The notes under the pieces are model-generated. The model saw nothing but the letters and a program-made list of their open reading frames with translations, had not been told where the DNA came from and ran no database searches. A DNA stretch of 64,000 nt from Macrothele yani (Eukaryota > Arthropoda > Arachnida > Araneae > Macrothelidae): contig CM077010.1 in assembly GCA_039090855.1 (NCBI GenBank), forward strand, positions 49,432,905 to 49,496,904. The letters are read 5' to 3'. How positions within the stretch are numbered: the stretch's first letter is position 1; each line of letters opens with the position of its first letter. This document shows, one piece after another, positions 1 through 11,289 of this stretch. The position numbers were made by a program, and so were the translations under genes.

Positions 1-1699
1 AAAAACATGAATTTATATGAGAAACATTTCGCACCGGAAACGCTCTCCAACACAGGAATAATTTTTCAAATCGGACTCTTAGAAACAGAGATATCGACAA
101 AAATAAGAAGTGAATTTACGTTCCGTGGCGGGAAAAACATGCATTACTTTAAGAAGAACGTATTCTCAACGGTTTTTCGATTTGAGCAGTATGAGTCCAC
201 GAAAGAATGTTTTCAGTCAAGTTTTCAGGAGCTCAGATTTTGCTGCAAAAACATAAGCAAAAATTAGCACTTATGCCCCCTGGTTGCCAAACCATTCTTT
301 ACCAAACATTAGAAATTATATGAAAATTTTTTCCATCAGGTGTTGTATGCGATACAGGAAGAATTTTTCAAATCGGAGTTTTAGAAGCAGAAATAACGCA
401 GAAAACGCAATTTACTTTTGCGCTCCTAGCGGAAAGTCGATGATTTACTTGAAAAATTTGAATTTATATGAAAAACATTTCGCGTCGGAAACACTCTCCA
501 ACAAAGAAGGAATTTTTCAAATCGGACTCCTAGAAGTAGAGATATTGACAAAAATAAGATATACATCTACGCCTCCTGGCGTAGAAATCATGCATTATTT
601 TGAGAAAAAAAATGATCCTGAAAAGTTTGTCGACATGAGTAGTATCGGTAAACAAACGAATTTTTTTTCAATCGAGATTTTGGAAGCACATATTTTGCTG
701 CAAGTACATCAGAACCGGAAATTAAGACTTACGCCCCCTGGTGGCCAAACCGTTTTTACAAAAATTGGAAATTATGTGGAAAGGATTTCCCATCAGGAGC
801 TGTATCCGGTGCAGAAAGAATTTTTCAAATCGGATATTTAGAAGCACAGATAGGGGAAAACACAATTTACCTTTACGCCCGCCAAGCGAAAAGTCTATGA
901 ATTACTTGAAAATTTTGAAATTATATGGAAAATGTGTCACACTAAACACTATCAAACAAAGAAAGAATTTTTCAAATCGGACTCTTAGAAGAAGAGATAT
1001 TGACAAAAATGAGTTATACATCTACGCCCCCTGGCGGAGAAACCATGCAATATTTTAAAAAGAAAATATCCCGAAAAGGTATATTGACGTGAGTGGCATT
1101 AATCCACGAAAGAACTTTTTCAATCAAGAGTTTAGAAGCTCATATTTTATGACAAATGCATCAGAAGCAAACATTAACACTTAAGATCTCTGGTGGCCAA
1201 AGCATTCTTTACCAAAAATTAGAAACTATATGCAAAATATTTTCCATCAGGAGCTGTATCCTCTAAAGGAAAAAGTTTTTAAATCGGAGTTTTAGAAGAA
1301 GAGATATCGGGGGAAACGTAATTTGATTTTACGCCCCCTAGCGAAAAATCTATGCGTAATTTGGAAACGTAACTATATCTAAAATACTCTTCGACATAAA
1401 TGGAATCGAAAGATAAAAGAATTTTTTCAATCGCATGTTTAGAAGCAAATATGTGGAATAAAACATATTTTTAAATTCGACATCATCTGCATTTATGCCC
1501 TCTAGCGGCAAAATTGAAGATCGTAAAAAAAAAAAAAAAACGAAATAAAGGATCATCATTCGCATATTTCAAGCTTCCCAATGCAAAAATAATTTTTCAA
1601 ATCCGACTAACAGTTGCAGAGACATCTTGTCTACAGACGGACGGACGGACAAACCGATAACATCAGCACGATCTTTTTTCACAAAAGACGCGCTAAAAA
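1..1699 (+). repeat. Repeat A, copy 1 (5' end outside the window)
   Basis: About ten degenerate monomers of roughly 150 bp. Each carries a GCCCCCTRGYGG-like core (near 124, 281, 422, 569, 730, 876, 1024, 1186, 1332 and 1495) and the phrase TTTTTCAAATCGGACT. Every third monomer has the extended form ending GGTGGCCAAACC, which implies a three-monomer higher-order unit of about 458 bp. The 3' end has a GACGGACGGACGGACAAACC tract (about 1635-1655), then a hairpin whose arms are AGCACGATCTTTT and AAAAGACGCGCT (1664-1693), and stops at GCTAAAAA. Three other copies lie in the window. Short open frames here are not conserved between copies, so I treat it as non-coding. Confidence 0.85.
729..747 (-). 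promoter_or_regulatory. CTCF-like motif in repeat A copy 1
   Basis: Read on the minus strand this is TGGCCACCAGGGGGCGTAA. It differs from the well-known vertebrate CTCF consensus TGGCCACCAGGGGGCGCTA only near its 3' end. It recurs in each 458-bp higher-order unit. Binding is not shown; only the match is seen. Confidence 0.5.
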
Positions 1700-2169
1700 G
1701 GACGTATATTTTATCTAATTAAAAACATAAATGAAAGCATTTATCATAGCTTCATGAACTAAAGGACAAATTGACTGTTTATCAAAAATATTAATTTCTA
1801 AACGAATTTATATTTAGTAAAACCTGCTCAATGGATTCTAAATAACCGCGGATCCAGTGCTAAGGTAGCATGACTATTTGCCTTTTAATTTTTATTTTTT
1901 TTTCAGGTTTTCCAGAAATCCTTTTTGCGGATGGGGGAACGAAATAAAATTCTAATTCAGTAAAGTTAAAAATCTGACACATTTTAAACATATTTAATGA
2001 TTTTCCAGTTGAGTTCACTGACTGTAAAAATTCTGAAATTCTCTATATTCTAGAACAATGTATGAATTTCCCACAGACGCCAGCCACTGTTTCCATAACT
2101 CATTGACGGTTGATGAATTTAGCAGGTCAGAAATTTGTGAGAAAGTTAATTTTTTCGAAAATCTGTAAA
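1700..2169. other. AT-rich spacer, nothing recognised
   Basis: Between the end of repeat A and the TA target of the first Tc1-like element I see no repeat, RNA gene or conserved open frame. Confidence 0.6.
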
Positions 2170-2171
2170 TA

Positions 2172-3691
2172 AACTGGTGGGCAAAAATTAAGGACGAAGA
2201 GGAGAAATTAGCATAACAGTGGGACGAGCAAGCAGAACGGACCGAAAGACCACTCAGGAGATATACTAGGGTCCGGTATGGTAGGGCATGTGCATATATG
2301 TAGCATGACGTAGGGAGGGGGTGTCGGAAGGGTATATAGCACACGAGCGGTGTACGCTCAGCAATTCGGTGAAAGCTATTGCACGGTGTACATCGGTTTG
2401 AACGACTTCGAGTTGCTGCCACCGTGTGATATGGCCAACAGGCAATCCAGTAGACGAGATCAGGATGATTTTACCCGAGGTCGCGTCATTGGGAAGTTGG
2501 ACGAAGGTCGAAGTGTGACTAGTGTGGCCGAGGAGTTTGGAGAGCATTTCAAACGACAGGAACAGCTGTCCGAGAGTTTAGCAGTGGTTGTCCACGAGCA
2601 ACCACGGCGGCGGACGACCAGTATATTGTCCTACAGGCGAGAAGAGACAGACGGCAGACAGCGGAAGAAATCGCAAGGCACATGCAACAGACAACTGGAC
2701 GGCCGTTATCGCGTTTTACCGTGGCCGGGAGGCTGCACGAAGGTGGTCTATTTGCACGACGACCAGTACGGTCTGTACGATGAAAGCCTGCTCATCGGAG
2801 ACGGCTGTTTCTCTGGTGCCAGGAACACAAGAACTGGACACATCAGCAATGGGGTTGAGTTTTCTTTACGGATGAGAGCCGATTTTGTCTGACGAGCAAT
2901 TCTGGACGTATACACATCTGGAGAGAGCAGGGAACACGCAACCACACCTCCAACATCATCGAAAGGGACCGGTTTGGAGGTGGCGGAGTTATCGTTTGGG
3001 GCGGTATCATGCTTGGTAGCCGTACTGACCTCCACATCTTCCAAGGAGGTTCAGTCACTGGTGTCTGCTATTTTACCGAGGTTCTCCTGCCTCACGTGCG
3101 TATGTTTAGGGGTGCTGTGGGTCTTGAGTTCCTCTTCATGGACGACAACGCTACACCTCATCGTACAGTGTCTGTCGCAGAGCTGTTGGAGTGTGAAGAT
3201 ATTGAACGCATGGATTGTTCCGCAAGGTCCCCTGACCTAAATGCAATCGAACACGTGTGGGACCTTCTCGGGAGACGCTTGGCAGCACGTCACCAGCCGC
3301 CAACAACGATTTTGCAGCTGCGATTGGCGCTACAAGAGGAATGTGCCGCGATGCCTCAACAGCTCCTTGACAACCTCGCCTTCAGCATGGACAGACGTTG
3401 TAAATCCTGCAACGCAGTCAGAGGTGATTATATCCCCTACTAAAGACTGGATTTTTCTTGGCAGCCGCCTGTTACATGGACGTTTCTGTCGTCTGTCCAG
3501 TTGTGATCGAAGCTACCTTTTCAATAAAGTACTTTTGCATCCTTTGGATTCCTTGTTTGGACGGTTTTGCTCACTTGTCCCATATTCTTACATCTTGAGG
3601 ATCTTATGGTATGATTTGAGTCGATGTGGAGCACTTCTGCATGACGTTACATTCGAAAAACCGTCTCGTCCTTAATTTTTGCACGCCAGTG
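2172..3691 (+). mobile_element. Tc1-like transposon, family F1, copy 1 (1520 bp)
   Basis: Both ends carry inverted repeats sharing GCAAAAATTAAGGACGA (left from 2172, right ending 3691), and TA flanks both sides (2170-2171 and 3692-3693), the target duplication of Tc1/mariner elements. It encloses one broken transposase gene on the plus strand. A relative of the same size is at 26801-28343, with similar protein but divergent termini. Confidence 0.92.
2431..3443 (+). pseudogene. Tc1-like transposase, DD34E, frameshifted (F1)
   Basis: The transposase would cut and paste the element through its terminal repeats. I chose ATG 2431 because it opens MANRQSSRRDQDDFTRGR, matching MSSRHHPDDFTRGR of the sister copy at 27061. 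The N-terminal helix-turn-helix part is in one frame to about 2560; the frame then changes. From about 2850 one frame runs to TAA after 3443. It holds the first aspartate in VFFTDESRF, the second in FMDDNATPHR and the glutamate in SPDLNAIEHVWD, with 34 residues between the second and third. The triad is intact, so the damage lies mainly in the DNA-binding half. Confidence 0.88.
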
Positions 3692-3693
3692 TA

Positions 3694-4112
3694 GGATGCA
3701 TCCTAAACTAATTTCGGACCGGAACCCTAAAAATACATTAATAAGTAAATGAAATCATTTTTCTTCTAAGAGTAATTGAGATGATGAAATAAAATGGTAA
3801 AAGTCAACCAATTAATAAATAATTAAATTTAAAGCACAATTAAAGATCTACAAGTACTTTCTTTTTCTCCTCATTCGCGTACTGAGTCTTATTATCTGTT
3901 ACACCAGCTGTGTTATCTGCTTGCTTCTTTCCGCGTTGTAGCAAGTGGCTTGAATTACAAATATAGGAACGTCTAGATGTGGCACGTCACTATTCAAGTA
4001 CAAATAGTTTCGTTTCTTTTTTTATTCCTTTCATTCCATTTTTTTTTGTATTTTTAGAAAACATAAATACGCAGAAAGTTTTCCTAGACATTCCTTGTCT
4101 TGGGGACCAAAA
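3694..4112. other. Spacer, nothing recognised
   Basis: AT-rich sequence between two Tc1-like insertions. No terminal repeats, coding signal or tandem structure seen. Confidence 0.55.
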
Positions 4113-4114
4113 TA

Positions 4115-5492
4115 CACTCCCGGACAATGACATTTGCGCACCGAGAAGGAAGCATCGGATTGAACTGAAATTTTATAGACGTAATGATACAGATGAATGA
4201 TACACATGATGGCAAAAACAGAGCTGCAGGACAATTATACAGGAATCTGTGGCACACAGTCCGGCCATCTTTAATAGCGCGTCGAACCGCCTCGTGCGGC
4301 TATACATGCTGCAATACGGTCCGGCATAGAGGCGAACAGACACCTGGTGTCGTCTTGCGGCAGACTGGCCCACACGTGTTGGAGGGTGTGCTCCAAATCT
4401 CGGATAATGTGGCACTGTGGCAGCGGGCGTTTCAACTGGTCCCACACATGCTCGATAGGGGACATGCACGGGGAGTGGGAAGGCCATGAAAGTGTCTGGA
4501 CATGACGTAGGCATTCCTGGGCAACCCGAGCTGTGTGCGAGAGGACATTTTCATGCGTGTATAGAGCCCTTGGAATCCCGTCCAGGGATTGGAGCACATG
4601 GAGCAGTAGGATCTCATCCACATACTGCTGGCCCGTCAATGATCCACGTACCACTACTAGAGCTGATCGGCTATCGTAGCAATGGCTCCCCAGACCATAA
4701 TGCCTGCAGTGGGGGAGGTGTGGCGCCCGATATCGAGATTGGGATTGTGCCGTTGACCCGGGCACCTCCACATCCGGACACGATGATCATCTGTTCCCAA
4801 ACCGAAGCAGCACTCATCGCTCAACAACACACGTCGACAGTCTGTGGCGTTCCACGTCGTTCTGGCATGGTATCACTGCACACGGATCTGGTGATGTTCC
4901 AGTGTTAATGGCAGCACACGTAAGGGTAGTTGGGATCGCAAATTCGCTTCCGCGAAGCATCGGGAAAGGGTTCGTGGGCACACAAGAGCAGCTACATCTG
5001 CCTGTATAGCGGACCGGGTCCCCTTGGGATCCGTTCGTGCCTGACGCACGATCCGTCGAGCCTCTCTACCGGTGGTCCTCCTGGTCCGTCCGGAGCCACT
5101 CCGCAATGTGGCAGTGCCGTCACAGTCAGAACGATCCATGTAGCGGGCTATACGGCGCGCCGACCACCCCGCGGTTTTCAGCCTGATGATCAGGCCTCTC
5201 TCAAGGTCCGTAAGTTGCGTAAATCGACGTGTCTGGCGTCAACCCGACATTCTTTCCCCTCTATACTCTTGCTTGCGTCGGCCGGTGCTTTTCGCTTTCA
5301 TAGGGCATCGATTACACGTCGGTTTATAAAGCTGCCTGTTCGTACTTGCAGCGCCACCACAGGGTGTGCGGTCATGCGGACTCGCACCAAACGAGGATCA
5401 TTTGCATAACAGCACGCACTCTAGCTATTTGCAAAGTTTTACGGTTGCAGCATGTTTTCTTCTAGATGGGCAAATTTCATTGTTCGTGAGTG
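4115..5492 (-). mobile_element. Tc1-like transposon, family F2 (1378 bp)
   Basis: The left end CACTCCCGGACAATGACAT and the reverse complement of the right end (CACTCACGAACAATGAAAT) are imperfect inverted repeats. TA flanks both (4113-4114, 5493-5494). A degenerate transposase on the minus strand fills the interior. Confidence 0.88.
4271..5250 (-). pseudogene. Tc1-like transposase, 32-residue D-E spacing, degenerate (F2)
   Basis: The N-terminal DNA-binding region reads FTQLTDLERGLIIRLK then SARRIARYMDR (about 5210-5130). The C-terminal catalytic part is open from about 4771 to 4271. The second catalytic position is Glu (HENVLSHTAR, where QDN is usual) and the third lies in CMSPIEHVWDQL. I count 32 residues between them, as in family F6, not the 34 of classical Tc1. 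Stops and frameshifts occur in the first half, and the Asp-to-Glu change should disable catalysis. The start at 5250 (MSG) is inferred by analogy with F6 and is followed by an early stop. Confidence 0.8.
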
Positions 5493-5756
5493 TAGTAACC
5501 GGTGGATACCGGACTCATCCACTCATAACTAGTATCATTAACAAGTAGTATTTCTAATCATTCGGTATGGCAAAAAAATTTATTCCTAACAGTTCTGCCT
5601 TCTCCGCCTGTATGTGCCTTCTGCAGAATCAAAAATACTACTAGGATTCATCATGGTGGTCATAAATTTACGACTGTGTGGTTTTGCATGAAGTTTTCCC
5701 ATAAAGTTCACAATCTTCCTGAGCCTTTTTTGTGAAGTTTTGAACAGTGGGCTCTT

Positions 5757-5966
5757 CTATAACTGACGGCTAAACATTCTTCTGTCAGACAGCTCTCGCT
5801 ATAACTGACGGCTGGACATTCTTCTATCAGACAGCTCTCGTTATAACCGATGGCAAGACACTCTTCTGTCAGGCAGTTCTCGCTATAACTGACGACTGGA
5901 CATTCTTCTATCAGGCAGCTCTCGCTGTGACTGACAGCTAGACATTCATCTATTAGAAAACTCTTG
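5757..5966. repeat. Minisatellite, 42-bp unit, five copies
   Basis: Five consecutive copies of a 42-bp unit containing AACTGACGGCTGGACATTC then TCAGACAGCTCTCG. The first four are similar and the fifth is decayed. Confidence 0.88.
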
Positions 5967-5984
5967 CTGGGGTCCTTAAAATTT

Positions 5985-6212
5985 TAGCGTGAAGGCTAAG
6001 CCACCGCCTCTAAGCACTGGCTTGTGATCGCTCGTCCGAGATGGGACCAGATTCGAATGCCGAAGAGGCATGGATGTTGTGTTTGTCTTACGGCACTGAT
6101 TCTTTCCTTTCCCTGGAACCTGTAGCCCTAAATTAGGGACGAAAGACTGCATATAGCCCACTGAGTTATTACCGGTGGTCGGTAAGCCTCTTATACGAAA
6201 AAAGAGAAGGCT
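5985..6212 (+). mobile_element. SINE-1, old copy
   Basis: Aligns by eye with the cleaner SINE-1 at 24738: shared GAGGCATGGATGTTGTGTTT, GTCTTACGGCACTG, and CCCTAAATTAGGGACG with its palindromic TAAATTA core. Box A and box B are decayed (AGATTCGAATGCC for GGGTTCGAATCCC). It ends near ACGAAAAAA, a possible remnant of the tail. Confidence 0.75.
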
Positions 6213-6717
6213 AAGCTGCTGCAATACTGTATCATTCGCAATATTTCCGCTGTGCCTGTGCTGCAGATTTTAGCTTTGTCAGCTGTTCGGTTGTTTTTTC
6301 ATTCATACATCAGAAAATGGATAACATCCTGCTCTTCTCTTTACCTGTGCTAGCATTTCCGTCTGCTGCTACACAGCGGTGTGCGAAAGTATAGCATCAC
6401 CTGCAAAAACCGTGAATTTTCAAGATTAACTCTTTTTTTAACTAAATAATTTTCATAGTTATTCCATCGTTAATATGACATTAGATGAAACATTTAATGG
6501 AGATTTCAAAAATGTCTTAGTTTTTCCTGCGTCTACTTCTGTTCTTAGGATATGACATAGCATATGGGGTTTGACAAACACACTGAAATTCACGTAGCTG
6601 CGTAACAGTTGTTACCGTCAATCATAGACATTCGTTTACTTGATTGGCTGCTACCAAATGCTATACTAATCCTACTCCAGGCATTATAAGGGCTGACGCA
6701 GAGCTACTAGAGCACTG

Positions 6718-7034
6718 CTGGCTGCGAATGGTCTAGCGGTTGACGTTCGTGACTGCCACGGAGAAACCTCAGGTTCGATCCCAGGCAGGTACGAACGCTC
6801 GAACCACTAAATATCCGCCGTGCGTCGGATGGGCACGTTAAGCCGTCGAACCCCGGGTACTTTCCCCCAGGTAATAAATAAGGGCGTCTTCCTCCCCCTT
6901 TCTACCTCGCTTCCGTGTCACTTTTCTATCGGCACTCTAGACCAACTCTCCTAGCTTCCTATTTCTAAGGGTTGTTTAAGACCTGGGGTCAGGCACTTCC
7001 TTCCTAAAATCCTCTACATATGATCTGATCTGAT
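6718..7034 (+). mobile_element. SINE-2 inside F3 copy 1
   Basis: tRNA-derived head with box A-like ATGGTCTAGCGGTTGACG and box B GGTTCGATCCC, a body of about 240 bp, and a (GATCT)n tail. It is flanked by a 14-bp direct repeat CTACTAGAGCAYTG (6704-6717 and 7035-7048, one mismatch), the target-site duplication expected for LINE-driven retroposition. Three inverted copies occupy the matching place in the other F3 element (38874-39847). Confidence 0.85.
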
Positions 7035-7100
7035 CTACTAGAGCATTGTAGTGGTAGCTTCTTGTTGTTTTTAGGGTATAATTTGTGTACGTTCTCAATA

Positions 7101-8152
7101 ATGGTTAAAACTGCGGAGCTGTCCATAGCGGACACAGTAAAAATAGTGGTTCTGATGAAGAGGGATATTCTTCAAGAAAAATAGCTGAAAGAGTGGGTTG
7201 TAATCAATCACGTTATTAGGTAAAGAAAGTAAAAGACACTGGTGATATTAAAAATATGTGTTGTAGTGGAAGGCCCAGATCCACTACAACCAGACAGGAC
7301 AGAGTGCTCAGAAAGCTAAGCTTGGCAGACAGGAGACTCAATTCACCTGAATTGCTTTAAAGATGGTCTGAAGTGACTGATGTTACTGTTTGTACATCTA
7401 CTGTTAGTACATCTACTGTTAGGAGGAGACTGCTTCACTATGACTTACGTGGCTGCAAAGGCAGGCGTAAACCACTGTTAACTGCAAATCAAAGACAGCG
7501 TAGAATTCAGTGGGCAAAACAGCGTAGAATTCAGTGGGCAAAACAGCGTGTATCATGGACAACCAAGCAATGGGAAAATGTTCTTTTCAGTGATGAATAA
7601 GAGTTTTGCTTTAATGGGAATCAGAGTAGTGCCTATTTAAGAAGGTTCAAGCATGAAGAATTCCATCCAAGTTGCTTAGTGTCTACTGTTAAGCATCCGA
7701 TGAAGGTCGTGGTTTGGAGCTGCATGTGTGCAAATGGCGTTGGGAACCTCCATATTGTCGATGGTGCGGTAAATGCCCAGAAATATATCTCAATATTAGA
7801 AAAAAGATGCTACCATCATCTAGAAGACTTTATGACGGCAATTTTATTTTTCAAGATGCAACGCTCCCTGTCATCGTGCTAAAGTAGTGAAAAAGTGGTT
7901 ACAGGGGAAATATGTTCAGCACCTTAATTGGCCACCACAGTCACCAGACTTAAACTCAATAAAAAATTTGTGGTTCAAAGTGTCGTATGAGCTATCAATA
8001 AAGAAGCCAACAACCAAAATTCAACTCATGAAGATGCAATTCAGATTTGGATTCGTATTGCTCAACTGAATCTTTCACAAAACCTTGTTCACAGTAGGCT
8101 ATCAAGATGCAAAGGTGTGGTTAAATCTAAAGGATGGGCAACAAAATATTAG
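7101..8152 (+). pseudogene. Tc1-like transposase, DD34E type, multiply broken (F3)
   Basis: ATG 7101 opens MVKTAELSIADTVKIVVL, matching MVKTVKLSKADTVEIVVL of the second F3 copy. Pieces then appear in different frames: a helix-turn-helix region with RKIAERVGCNQS; VSWTTKQWENVLFSDE ending in a stop just after the first aspartate (7600); a GGGxVMVWG-like stretch decayed to KVVVWSCMCANG; and NWPPQSPDLNSIKNLW near 7930-7975, where the catalytic Glu is Lys. A 21-bp direct duplication encoding QWAKQRRI lies near 7508-7548. The gene ends at TAG 8150-8152 after WATKY. Confidence 0.85.
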
Positions 8153-8486
8153 GTGCATTTTATAATTTTATTTCACCATATTTCTGCATTTAAATGCTAT
8201 TTCATTCCTTATGAATTACAAAAGCGATTTATTGCTGTAAACCTGAGTATTGGATAAATGATCCTTTCCATACTTATTTCGACTTCGTCATGATTTTTGT
8301 AATGTATCTTAATAATAGAAGTAGCTACAGAAAAAACTAAGCCATTTTTGAAATCCCCATTAAATTTCGCATCTAACGGATATAAATGATGAAATTACTC
8401 TGAAAATTAGATAGTTAAAAAAAGAGTTAAACTTAAAAATTCATGGTTTTTGCAGATGATGCAGTACTTTTCCATAGTACTGTGTA

Positions 8487-9391
8487 GGAATGGATGGATG
8501 TAAAAGAAAATTATTTCTGTCCAACAAAAACTTACTTTTAATAATTAATGAATTTTTATATATTCTGAAAGGTGTCCGTAACCTGGAAAGGAGTTTTATC
8601 ACTGAGATCAGGAAAAGAACAAGTGTGTTGCTATGCGTTTAATAAGGCGTTTCAGCTTTTTCGCCCCCGTCGTTAACTAATAATTCTTATGTTCGTACCA
8701 TACAAATATTAATATTCCAGAGAAACGATGTTAAATTTGATCGAATCCGAGAAAAGTTCAAAAGCAGCTGGCAAATGTATTCCGAGTTGCTGCTATTGAG
8801 AAATGCACTAACGAAGCTCACTTCAGAGCATATCTTGCATTTTTCAGGCTTACTGGGAGTAATTTTATCCATTGCAAAGAAACGCTCAGCATTGTTGCTC
8901 TAAATTTTCGATTTCAGTCGATTTATAAATAAACCTCGCTGCTGCCTTTGTGCCAGCACGTAGACTCCGTTACCACAAGTGTTTATTGACTACAAAGCAA
9001 ACATTATGACACGAATGGAACAAGTGGATTTTTTCTTTCGTTTTTCTCTTCTTAATCTGTGTCTCGAGCAAACTGACGGTGGAATTAGCTTTCGTTTCGG
9101 AACAATTCATATTTACTGGAATGAGCGCAAGCCGGCAGACAGTGGAAGAAAAATCAATCGGTTACTGAGTTATTTATGGTTACTCCAGAAGCGACCTATA
9201 TTTTCACTGTCTTTTTCCTTTTGTTTGCAATCGTTCGAATTAAAGATTTTCGGTTGTGTTGCGTTCGAACGAAAAGAGCTCCAAGGTCACGGCCTTGTCC
9301 CTAATAGAGTTATAGATTAAAAAAAAATCGAAACCGAGTATTTTTCCCGGCACACAAATTTGAAAATGATTCAACTGTGAATTTCCTTAGA
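8487..9391. other. Spacer, nothing recognised
   Basis: No terminal repeats, tandem repeats or protein similarity seen. The open frame 8979-9320 begins in low-complexity Phe-rich sequence and resembles nothing I know. Confidence 0.5.
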
Positions 9392-9562
9392 TGATTTTTT
9401 TTTGGCTCGGGGATTAATAACCACTATGAGTAACTCGGAGTGCTATAAGCAGTTCCCATTCCTAATTTTAGGCTACTGGTTCCAGGGAAGGAAGAATACC
9501 AGCGCCGTAAGGCAAACACACCACCCATGCCTTATCTGGCACTCGAGCCCGGGACCATCTAA
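9392..9562 (-). mobile_element. SINE-1, minus strand, 5' part decayed
   Basis: Begins with a T-run, the complement of an A-rich tail, and keeps the body landmarks of SINE-1 reversed: GGATTAATAACCACTATGAG, GCTATAAGCAGTTCCC, CTGGTTCCAGGGAAGG and CACTCGAGCCCGGG, a decayed box B. Confidence 0.78.
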
Positions 9563-9619
9563 GGTTGTCAATAAAATACAAGGCTATGATATTAGAAAGA
9601 TAGGCCCCTCTTTTAGTGA

Positions 9620-9790
9620 CATCATACGGAAACAAAGGCTTCCAATTGGTTTCGAAGATCCAATGACAAAAGCGGATGGGACAAATGAGGACAGAACTAA
9701 CAAGTGGGACAGTTGCGAACAACTTTTTCATTCTATGGGGCATTTGCGGACAAACACTTCAAGGGCAGGAACAGTCTCCCCAAAATAGTA
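9620..9790 (-). repeat. Dispersed repeat, related to 14428-14570
   Basis: The reverse complement shares CCCTTGAARTGTTTGTCCGC, GTCCGCAATTG-like and TTTCGAA segments in the same order with 14428-14570. Both keep short open frames, but the residues diverge freely, so a non-coding repeat is more likely than a protein. Confidence 0.6.
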
Positions 9791-9823
9791 AACTGACACT
9801 CGAAATAATATATAAAAATTAAA

Positions 9824-9850
9824 TTCTTTCTTTCTTTCTTTCTTTCTTTT
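9824..9850. repeat. (TTTC)n microsatellite
   Basis: Five to six copies of TTTC followed by a T-run, directly at the tail side of the minus-strand SINE-1. It probably grew out of that tail. Confidence 0.85.
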
Positions 9851-10050
9851 TTGATTGGAGGTTTAACAACCACCGTGAGCAACTCAATGGGCTATAAGCA
9901 GTCACCTGTCCCTAATTTAGGGTCACTGGTTCCAGGGAAGGGAGAGATCTAGTGCCGTAAGACAATCATAACATCCATGCCTCACGGGATTCGAACCTGT
10001 ACCCCTTTCGGACGAATGATCAGAGGCCATCGCTTAGACCATTGCGCTTA
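9851..10050 (-). mobile_element. SINE-1, minus strand
   Basis: Reverse-strand SINE-1 with the body CCCTAAATTAGGGACAGG, CTTACGGCAC, box B-like GGTTCGAATCCC and box A-like GCGCAATGGTCTAAGCGATG. It sits tail-first against the TTTC microsatellite. Confidence 0.85.
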
Positions 10051-11289
10051 TTTGTTTTGACTGTATTATGTTGGAGTGTTTTTGGAACTTGTTGGGCGGT
10101 TGCTAAGCTGACCGTTAGGCAAGGTTAATATACAGTAAGGTTAGGTTAGAATAATATTTCTGGAGATGCCCCGAGTCTCTTAACCGTGAAGCTGCAAACT
10201 GTGGGAATTTGACGTTGTTTACATGACACCTATGTAATTTCAATTACGTGTATTTTAGAATTACGTGGTTTTTCTTTGCAGAAATCGTGTTATTATGAAA
10301 CCGGAATAAATTATACTTCTTACGCGAGAGAAGTTTTCAATTTTAACGTTATGTTTTGTTTATAATTCGCATTAACGTTCGTGTATTTCAGTTGAAAATA
10401 AAAATGGGAAGGAGCTTCGAAATCATTAAGAATTTTATAAATTCAGCATTTTCTTACGCATTGGCAGCAAGCTACGATGCGAAATTGGAAACATTTTTGC
10501 GAAAGTAGGCGATTCAGCCAACACAAAGTGCATTGCGATAGCCTTGAAAACCATCCGCTTTCCCACACTTTGACGGCCGTCTCTCGCGGTTATATGCTTC
10601 ACGCAAAGTAGTACTGCTCCGTTAACAAGGGCATCTCCAGATATCTTATTCCAACCTTCTTGGGTTAGATAATCCCGCATTTCTCGCAGACGAATCATCG
10701 TGACGTCAGTGAACATGTGACTCGTAGATCCGAACTGTAGCTATGGAGGAAGATATCTTGTCAACAATTTTCATAACCCGGATACAGAACAAAAGCTTAT
10801 GCAAACGCACATTTACATTAAATACCGAAGAAATTCACAGTCATGTGAATATTTTAGTAAGGGAGATTTCGAAAATATCTCGCTCACATTTCTGTTATAA
10901 AAAGGGCGGAAAAACGGTTATACCTTTAAATGTTAATTTTGTTGCAAGGAGAATTTTTGCTATTTTTATATAAATTTAGAAAAGAAAACTCACAAATTAT
11001 TGTTATATAATAAAGAATTTCTGGCTGTAAAGCCGAATCAGAACGCTTTCACGTAGTTCCCGATTTCCTGTGTATAGTTCCGCTGTGTTTATTCACAGCC
11101 TGATCACACGCTACTTGGAAGAAAGTAGTTTACGATAAATTTTACGCATATCTTTTTTAAAATTTCGGGTCCGGAACAAACTCGGATTAAGCGGAATTTC
11201 AAAACATGAGTACAATTCTGAACGAAGGTAGTTAAATACGAACCTAAAACTCGTAGAAACGATTTTAATTATCAATGAAAATTTTAGCA
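10051..11289. other. Spacer with no recognised gene
   Basis: The minus-strand open frame 10435-10716 (93 codons) reads like ordinary protein but I do not recognise it. It has no repeat partner here, so a decayed exon or chance remains possible. Near 11165-11200 the phrase AACAAACTCGGATTAAGCGG resembles the Tigger-like terminus at 12960-13017 and may be the other end of that relic. Confidence 0.4.

Larger units (their letters stand above)
6372..8484 (+). mobile_element. Tc1-like transposon, family F3, copy 1 (2113 bp with SINE-2 inside)
   Basis: Long terminal inverted repeats: the left CACAGCGGTGTGCGAAAG and the reverse complement of the right (CACAGTACTATGGAAAAG) continue with a shared CTGCAAAAACC and GTTTAACTCTTTTTTT-like stretch. 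TA lies on both sides (6370-6371, 8485-8486). It holds a SINE-2 upstream of the transposase. A larger nested copy is at 34216-40145. Confidence 0.9.

Noticed and set aside
8979..9320. 113-codon plus-strand frame as a gene
   Set aside because: Low-complexity Phe/Ser-rich start, no recognised motif and no supporting context.
10120..10150. Telomeric TTAGG tract (GGTTAGGTTAG)
   Set aside because: Only two repeat units are present, too few for interstitial telomere sequence.
10435..10716. Minus-strand 93-codon frame as a real exon
   Set aside because: It reads plausibly, but I recognise no domain, splice context or repeat partner, so I only mention it in the spacer entry.
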